Below, piece by piece: positions 56,981 to 64,000 of a stretch of DNA of 64,000 nt. This DNA is from Pseudophaeomoniella oleicola. Taxonomy: Eukaryota > Ascomycota > Eurotiomycetes > Phaeomoniellales > Phaeomoniellaceae. The stretch spans positions 62,001 through 126,000 of the forward strand of contig QWDQ01000039.1 in the NCBI GenBank assembly GCA_003868215.1. The letters run 5' to 3'. Every line of letters begins with the position of its first letter. Within the stretch, counting starts at the first letter, position 1. The notes under the pieces are model-generated. The model had not been told where the DNA came from. It was given only the letters and a program-made list of their open reading frames with translations, and made no database searches. The translations under genes were made by a program, and so were the position numbers.

Positions 56981-59652
56981 AGCAGTTCACTGTCAGGGAA
57001 GACTGGGCAGAGAGGTTACTAGGGGACATGGTGTTCTAGTTTACGATAATCCATTTTGAAAAACATTCGGCTTAGAGAGCGCATCGATATCAGGAAACCA
57101 TAAAGGGGAACTTCCGCTTGTCTTTCATCAACGAAGAAAGGGAAAAAGGCGGGCGCGCGCTGGAGTTGTATTGTATGCTTTGTTTTTCCGAATCGCTGAG
57201 ATGACTTTTCTGCTAGTTCTCACTACCCACTTCCATGTTCCGGTATATGTTGTAGTTTAATTATCATTGTGTCAATGTCAACGAGATTGACGTCTCATAC
57301 GAACGCCCTCTCATATCATGTGGTGGTGAATGAACCTTTTCGACAGTCTCTAGTAATTAGCTATCTATCTGGTATCTCTTATCTACCTACCTATCAGCAT
57401 TTCTTTCGGCCCTGCGATTTACCTTACCCCCTATTCCTCCAGAAGTGACCTAATTACTATCCATCCATCCACATAAAAAGATAAGATAATTACCTGAAGA
57501 TCGAGAAAGATTATCGGGCTTTTGTAGGGAATGAGATGATAGGATAAGTATGTGTATGGTAATGTTAATGGGTTTATATTTAGCGAGACGTGTATTGCGT
57601 GAGATTAGAGAAGGTACAAGCAATATAATTTGATCCTATGAAAGATATGAAAAGAGTGAACGAATGAATGTTTTTGTAGATGTTATCCTATGTTATCTTC
57701 TCCTAACTAACTTCTTTACGACGGCTTTGATTCTTTCTTTACGCCTTCATCCCTCTTCCCAAACATGCCCCGAAACCGAGTTGATATTCCCAGGAGAAGG
57801 ATCCGTTTCATTCACGAGCCGGTCCGCGGCTTTGTGAGGCTTGTTTTGGGGTAGTCCCGTCTCGACCGGGAGTATTGAGGTTGAGGTCAGCGCTGCTGGT
57901 GGTGGTAGTAGTGGTTGGACGGTGGTGATGGAGATGTGTCCACGGAGACAAGTCAGGTGGTTCGGTGAGATAGCGAGTTAGTTGGGGGTTTGGTTGAGGG
58001 GAGAGGATAGGATGGTTGTTGACTGGAATCTGAATGGCCGTTGTGGTGCCATGGGAAGGAGCGGTCATGGTACGGACTAAGGTGCGGCCTGGGGTCTGGG
58101 GCCATGTGTTTGGGCGGTGTGTGGCTGAGGTAGGAGAAGTTGTTTGGGTTTGGTAACGTGTACGAAGAGGGTCAGGTTGGCATGTCTGCGCATGAGGGTC
58201 AGTAGAAGTCGTCTCACTCAGACTTAGAGCTTGTCCAGGGTGGTCAAAGAGCGTCTCGATGAAACGTTCGAGCCTGCATATGCGCAAAGACGAGGTGGAA
58301 CTCTTACCATAGAGCCCCCAATACCCTCAAGCTCCGAGGTTGCCCAAGCGCCAACACCTCGAAGAGCCTGGGAGGTGGAAGTTGAGGGAGTTTGCCGTCT
58401 GTCATGGAATGTGGGTGTCATCATGATGGATGGTCTGGTAGACTGTTGTCCACGAGTGACCCAAGAAAGCAAGCACTATATAGTAGCCAACTTCTACTTT
58501 GTAGCAGCAGGTGAAAAGACGAAACAGTAGTAAACTTGAGAAGAGAGATGGCATGGAGAACGGAAGAGAACGGAGGGAAAGGGGTTCTTATGCTCTCTCA
58601 TTGGGACTTTGGCATGTATGTCGTCGCCTTGAACCGGACCGGTGTGATTCAGGAGTAGAGCATGATGGATATGGAGGTACGCTAATGCAAGTCTGAGAAC
58701 CAACATCACTTGAGTTAGCATAGATTCGGTCGTGCCTCTGGTTTCAATAGCCATTGGAACTTTGGCAAATGCTGGGGCCGCGGCGATAGATTTGGCTGCA
58801 TAATGGGTGGTGATTGGGACTTTCGTATGGCACGAATGTTGCCTTTTCACGATGTGGACTACCATTGCACGAGGATATCGACGAGCGGAAATGAAGTGAT
58901 TAGCACCTTGAAAATGTCTCCAGGATTTGATAAGTGCATCGGGACTTTCGAGAGTTGGAAAAGGGTACAAAGCTGAGGAAGAGGAGAAAGCAGATTGAAT
59001 CCTGAATTGGGACTTTCGGGAAGCACTTGCCGGGTCAACAGGAGCCAGCCGCGATTTTGATATGTAGTCGAGAACGCCTGGACTCAACCGAAGACCATTT
59101 GATACATTGTTTCATTGTGATCAAGTTTGTTCGCAGATGCAACCGAAGGAGGTTGGAGGTCGTGAAAGTCCCACTGCCAAGGCGGTGTGATTGTATAAAT
59201 TTAATGTCAATTTTCATTGGCCTGTCATCGATCTGTCATCTAAGGCATCATCAGTCTACTTTCCAGCCTAATGCCATGATCGTACTCAGCCATCGTCCAG
59301 AAATGGTCATTTCGATTAATTGGGCAGATTTCGCCGTTCTGATCATACCCTTTCATCGCTGAGTGAACTGGTCTGGCAAACATGTCACCCATCCTTGGTC
59401 TGGGAAACCAATGGGACTTTCAGTAACCAATAGAAAGATACAAGGTTGACCCCTACCACTTGTTCAGCCTTGTCATCTGTGTAATATCCTTTCTCCTCCT
59501 AGATATAAAGTGGTGGTCTCTCATCGCTCATGTTCAACTCTCTTTTCATTCCTTTTTGATTCGCATTTCTACACTGCGCATGCTTTCGATTCAGACTGGG
59601 ATCCGTCCAACGTCTGGAATACTCTTCCCATTCGCAACTTTCGATTGTACAT
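56981..59652. other. Intergenic region, 3' flank of acl2 and upstream region of the Clr5 gene
   Basis: No secure gene. The first 800 bp are AT-rich 3' flank with CTATCTA/TACCTACC repeats. From 57800 to 58470 the minus strand has Pro/Thr/His-rich open frames (159 codons at 57808-58287, and an ATG at 58405) that could be exons, but the only join I found uses a 34-bp intron. From 58600 to 59420 there is a striking cluster of GGGACTTT motifs (listed separately). A pyrimidine-rich stretch around 59490-59580 precedes the Clr5 gene. Confidence 0.5.
58603..59420. repeat. Cluster of GGGACTTT octamers upstream of the Clr5-domain gene
   Basis: Six exact copies in 818 bp: 58603-58610, 58816-58823, 58941-58948, 59009-59016 and 59413-59420 on the + strand, and 59165-59172 on the - strand; a one-mismatch copy (GGAACTTT) lies at 58756-58763. 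Several share flanks: TTGGGACTTTGGCA versus TTGGAACTTTGGCA, and three + strand copies continue as GGGACTTTCG. Spacing is irregular (60-250 bp), so this is not a tandem repeat. It reads like a set of binding sites or the remains of a dispersed short repeat. Confidence 0.7.
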
Positions 59653-61655
59653 ATGGTTGGCCACACAGACAAAAGCCTACCGGAGACAGAATGGGCGAAG
59701 AAGAAGGAGCTCTTACACAAGCTATATGTAGAGGAGTCACGACCAGTGTCCAAAGTCGTCGAGATCATGAGGGACCACCATAGTTTTCCAGCAACGTATG
59801 TAAGCACAGCCACTGACCATGGCCCCTGCTAATGTATGAAAGCGAGAAGATGTACAAAAGCCGTTTCACAAAATGGGGTTGGACGACGTACAATAAAGGC
59901 ACGGCGACAGCCGGAAAGAACATACGAAGACGACAGCTGCACAGAGTTGCAGGAACAGTCAATCAGCGGCCGCTTACAGAGAGACGTATCCTACCTGTCA
60001 AGGAATCGCCTTGCATAAATCTACAACTTAGGCCACCAACAGATCGGGGAAATGCTTTCTCAACGACATCAATGCGCGGGGTCCATGAGGGTTTAGTACA
60101 AATTGAATCGAGAGAGCGTACCTCCTCGTTCTCCTTTCAGTTTCACGAGCTCTCAGGTGTGCCTTGGGTTCCTGTTGCGACAAATCAAAATTTATGTTCC
60201 AGTGATTTGATGGAATGGTCGGCCGAACCATTAGAACCTAGCTGTAACGCTGGCTGTCTCTCGCTATCAACGAATGACTATGAGGTCACCGTCGATACTC
60301 ATCAGGGCTTTGCAGACACTGATGGAATGCCTGTAGTCTCCTCAGGCGCTATTGGAACTATAGCCACGTTGGCTTCCGGAGCCGCGGATTCCGTAAGCCT
60401 CACGTCACAGGTCTCGATTTCCCTCGATGGTTATGCATGTCGACTACAAGAACACAACCGGAACTTTCAGCATGGAAATGGAGCCGGGGATGAGTCGCAG
60501 GCTGATGATGCAGGGAATCAAGAAGTGAACCCCTTTTCCCCTACGTACCTCAAACAACTTGCGAGGTCATTCTGGATCCGAACACAGCTTGAATATACTC
60601 CATCCGCTCCAGATGAATTTACTGCTGTTGAGAACCTGTTAGTATCCCTTGAGACATACTACCGCGCAAACTTGGAAGGTGAAAGATGGTACCTGAAGGA
60701 CTCCCGGCGGTCAGTGACAATTGAGCCCAGCGTGAAGGATTTGTCATATCGATTTGAGAGGGAGCTTGAATTAGCTCTTCTGTATCCCGGAAAACGCGGT
60801 GTTTTCTACATGAATCGGGCATGCGCCTCGCTGACAAAGGCGCTCATTTTGGATGACCCTTTAATCCTCTTATATATTTTCTACTTCATGATTAGGTTTC
60901 AGAGAGAGCCGCCGGAGGCCACATCATTGTCAAAAGTCTTCATGGGATACTTCCATGACATTGTCTCTCTCGTATGCCAAGAGGCCTGTCATCCTTTGGT
61001 GCAGTTGTCTAGACTGCTAATCAAGTCTTGTTGTGATCAAGGTATCTTGCTGGTGCTGCTACAATTGAGTCGGGACATTTTCTGTCAGCAGCTGACAATG
61101 CAACATCAGGATGGCATTCTTAGTCAGACTTACTATTTGCAACTTTCAGATCCAAGTTCAATCTCATCATGGGAAGCCCTCTGCACAAGGGCACGGCGGT
61201 CACTTGGGGTACATTCTCCCATGAGGAGATATTGCTGCTCCCATCTGTCAGCTCTTTATGTGAATGCTGGGCGTTATGCAGAGGCAATTGCCCTCTTTGA
61301 CTTCGAAGAAGAGTTAGCATATATTGCTGAGGTCACCGATCTTGATGACCTACTTTCGGCAACAAGATTGTTGGAGCCCCTACTCTACTGCCGTGAAAAT
61401 TCACGTTGTCTTCACTTCTGTGAGGAAATTATTCGAGCTTTGGGTTCCATCAAAACCAATCTAAATACTAGTCAGTCAACTTACATCTACAAGACCTTGA
61501 TACGGGTATATGAAGTACTTGAGAAACATGAAGAGGCAGACTCAATCCGAGAAAGACCACAAGTATTTGAAGCAGAAGAGGAAAAGATGATAAGTCGGGA
61601 AATGGAAAGAATGCGGATCGAAGCTGAGGCTGACGGTGTCTTCTTGGGGCAGTGA
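59653..61655 (+). CDS. Clr5-domain protein
   Basis: Two exons (59653-59795 and 59843-61655; 47-bp intron GTATGT with GCTAAT branch, acceptor AAAG), 651 residues. The spliced N-terminus forms a Clr5 domain (~11-68): EWAKKKELLHKLYVEESRPV, then VVEIMRDHHSFPAT|EKMYKSRFTKWGW. This is the arrangement first described in fission yeast Clr5 and very common as the N-terminal domain of filamentous-fungal proteins. Residues ~70-230 are low-complexity. The C-terminal ~370 residues are helical with TPR-like pairs, e.g. LSALYVNAGRYAEAIALFDF and IYKTLIRVYEVLEKHEEADS. Function unknown; a DNA-binding or chromatin role is often assumed for the domain but is not shown by the sequence. The GGGACTTT cluster lies 0.2-1.05 kb upstream. 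Confidence 0.85.
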
Positions 61656-62639
61656 CGGCCGATGAGGAAACCAAAATCTCTTCGCAAGTCTGGCAACAAC
61701 GCGAACCAAATTGACGAATGGTAACTTATCGGGAAACACTCTAGGGCGTTCAGGATACCTCAACTACAAAGATATGGCTTTCAACATACTTTTTCCAATT
61801 TCTAAACATCGCTTTCAAAACACCCCCCTCCCATTCCCCTTCCTTCTCCCCATCCGCCATCTATTCGCCCCCTATCTACCTAAATTTCCACTCGACGCTA
61901 TATCATATCTCATTTACTATATACAAATAAATTCAGTATCCATCCTATGACTTATCATCTTATATCTCCCATCATCTCCTTAGCACCTCCCTCCCTCAAC
62001 CACCACCAACATCAACCCATCCCACAAATTGCTCTCTCTCCTCTCTATACCATCCCGTGGTATTTTGTTGATTACAACAGTTTCCTATAATAAAAATCTC
62101 AATATGTCAATGTTTTATATCGATCGACCTTCAGTGACTAGGAAAGGAAAGGGGGAAAATGTAGAGATTTAGTCTCGCTATGTATGTGTTGTTTTGATCT
62201 CCGGTCGTACCGTTACGTATTTTATTTACATTGCTAGTTGTTTGGGATGTAAATTAGTTCCCTGTGTTAGGGATGGATACTTACCTAGATAGGTTGATAG
62301 GGTAGGTAGAGGCGTATATAAGCACGCACGAGAGTAGAACCGTAGGTAGGTAGGTATGTAAGTACAAGGACGATGAGGAGGAAGAGGAAGGTAAGGGAAG
62401 AGAAGAGGATGGGGACCTAGCTAGAGTGGATAGGTTATATGTGCACTATTTTGTGTATGTTCGGAAGTAGATATAGTATGTGGATATTGGTAGATTTTAT
62501 ATTCATAGCAAGGTAAGGTAGGTAGACAGACTATAGACAGGTAGGTATGTAGAGTTACGTATATATATATATATCTCTCTGGACAATCGATTGTCAAGAT
62601 TCCTGTACTCCCTAGCCGTAACCAATCGATCTACATTAA
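61656..62639. other. Convergent 3' intergenic region, repeat-rich
   Basis: Between the 3' ends of the Clr5 and CFEM genes. Starts pyrimidine-rich (61825-62050), then carries numerous GGTAGGTA and AGATAGGT units (62280-62550) and a TA dinucleotide run near 62561-62573. No gene seen. Confidence 0.6.
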
Positions 62640-63402
62640 CTACAGCAGCGCAACAGCGACAGCAGCTACAATAGCCCCAGCACCAGCACCAGCAGCGCCA
62701 ACCCTAACTCCCGTTGCAGAGCCTTGGTAGGAAGATGCGGAGGCGCTGGGTGCAGCAGAGGCAGAGGCAGAAGATGCGATCGATGCGGCTGCGGACGAGA
62801 GACTGGATGAGACGGCGGCGATGGAGGAGGAGAGGGTTGAACTTGCAGCTGCTGCGATGCTGGATGATGATAATGATGATGATGAAGGTGAAGATGAAGA
62901 TGTGGTGGACATGGGTGATGATGATGATGATGATGATGATGACGGGATTGGAACTGGGCTGGAGGATGTTGCTGAAACTGACATTGATGAAGATGATGCC
63001 ATCGATGAAGAAGCCGGAGGTGGAGTAGAGGAAGAGCCCGGAGTAGCAACGATGCTACTAGAAATAGAAATCGGAACGCCGACGGATTGACACGTGTTTT
63101 GCACAGCTGTGATGGTTGCAGCTTGGTCTGCGGGACTGCAGGCGGCTTGGACACATGGGGTGACTGAACCGATTAGGCCGGTCTTCGTGCAGTGGCAGGC
63201 GAAATCGGTGAGGGAGGAACAGCCATCGGCGCCGAGGGCGGTGACCAAGCAGTTCAGCTGTAGGATGGTTGTTAGAGGTGGTAATTCAGTGAGGAGAGAT
63301 TGAAGCTTGAGGAGCACGTACGGCACAGGATGGGATGTTTGGGAGCTGGGCATTAGCCACGGTCACAAGGGCGACGGCAACAGTAGTGTATGACACGTGC
63401 AT
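62640..63402 (-). CDS. CFEM-domain protein, probably GPI-anchored
   Basis: Two exons (63402-63322 and 63257-62640; 64-bp intron GTACGT...CTACAG), 232 residues. The signal peptide is visible at residues 1-19 (SYTTVAVALVTVANA). The CFEM domain follows, with all eight cysteines: IPSC, LNC, DGC, FACHC, TPC, AAC and NTC; the Asp of LTDFACHC sits at the position used to ligate haem iron in yeast CFEM proteins. A ~120-residue Ser/Ala-rich stalk, partly pure Ser runs encoded by TCATCA repeats, leads to a hydrophobic C-terminal tail (AGAGAGAIVAAVAVALL) with small residues upstream, as expected for GPI attachment. Such proteins act at the cell surface in haem-iron capture or as secreted effectors; which applies here is not decidable. 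Confidence 0.92.
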
Positions 63403-64000
63403 CTTGATTGATGTGATGAGGTTTGCAAGTGCTCCGATAGTCTGATTAATAATTGGATGCTTCTAATGGACCTGAGGTTGGAACAGAACCGTTGCACAAG
63501 AAAGAAGATCTTCTGGAAAGTCAATGGAAGTCAGAAAAAGACAAGGGACAGCTTCAATACGCATGAAGAGGACCAGCCTCTCTTATATACCATCTCAATT
63601 TCTTCCAGCATACCGAGGTCCTCCCTCCCTCACTGGGCAGTCCATGACTCAATGGAAAACAACAAGGAAAACAAGCATTGACATCTCGTCTCATCACATG
63701 CACATGCCAATGAGTGAGCATTGATCCCTGAAAGAGTGCAGATTTCACAACGGTCAAGCAACGGGATACCGCGGCTCTCCGCATTAGGAGGAATGGGCCT
63801 AAACTGGGGTAAAGAGTACCTAGTCAGAGCTGGGGTAAAATAAACAGTAGTTCGTGCAATGATCGACAGAAGAACACAGACGAGACAATAAGAGGAAAGA
63901 TGAAGGCTGCCTAACAATCCCCTGTCTGATGGTTACACGAGGTCGTCACAGCAAGTAAATGACTGGTCATGTTCCTTGAACGACGATCGAATGGGATCCG
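63403..64000. other. Upstream region of the CFEM gene, no gene seen
   Basis: Promoter side of the CFEM gene up to the window edge. A few short open frames exist but none has coding character. TCCCTCCCTC pyrimidine sequence occurs near 63622-63631. Confidence 0.5.

Noticed and set aside
57808-58472. Minus-strand Pro/Thr/His-rich frames, including an ATG at 58405 opening MTDGKLPQLPPP
   Set aside because: Linking the frames needs a 34-bp intron, and composition is low-complexity. Kept as a remark in the intergenic entry, not as a gene.
58494-59087. 197-codon minus-strand ORF
   Set aside because: Its repeated KVPI/KVPM comes from the GGGACTTT motif cluster; no domain or sensible composition.

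Overview
The window is nuclear DNA of a filamentous ascomycete (Pezizomycotina). The signs are many short introns (mostly 47-76 bp, GTRNGT...YAG with CTAAC/CTGAC-like branch sites), divided ATP-citrate lyase encoded by two head-to-head genes, and families restricted to these fungi (CFEM, Clr5, DUF7580, ARCA-like fungal regulators, fungal C2H2 proteins with a helical N-terminus). Class Leotiomycetes is my best guess from general resemblance only. No rRNA, tRNA, CRISPR array or convincing transposon was seen.

Layout. 0-9 kb: a partial MFS transporter, mitochondrial Obg GTPase MTG2, a small conserved protein, then a one-TM ORF whose UGA is followed by CUA and by a long in-frame continuation (candidate stop-codon readthrough). 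9.4-10.3 kb: a three-exon CCDC124/Lso2 ribosome-associated protein. 10.3-14.6 kb: gene-poor. 14.6-19.8 kb: an Lte1-type Ras-family GEF. 21.8-29.2 kb: an accessory-looking block with a dynamin-like GTPase and, divergently transcribed, a helical/DUF7580 protein and a C2H2 - ubiquitin-like - BAG fusion protein. 29.9-35.1 kb: threonine synthase (with a Gcn4/CPC1-type site upstream), a regulator lacking a visible DNA-binding domain, and a single-pass membrane protein. 37-41 kb: PP2A-like phosphatase PPG1 and NMD factor UPF3, divergent. 41.8-48.6 kb: Ufo1-like F-box/UIM protein and MRE11, divergent. 49-57 kb: an omega/xi-type glutathione transferase (ECM4 family) and the divergent acl1/acl2 pair. 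57-64 kb: a Clr5-domain gene preceded by a dense cluster of a short repeated motif, and a GPI-type CFEM protein.

Most genes are housekeeping: mitochondrial ribosome assembly, mRNA surveillance, DNA repair, mitotic exit and cytosolic acetyl-CoA supply. The parts most worth following are the C2H2-UBL-BAG fusion next to the DUF7580 gene, the UGA-CUA junction at 6093, the GGGACTTT cluster at 58.6-59.4 kb, and a palindrome (TACCTAGGTA) that recurs only between genes. Exon joins were worked out by hand from splice signals and reading frame. No database search was possible.
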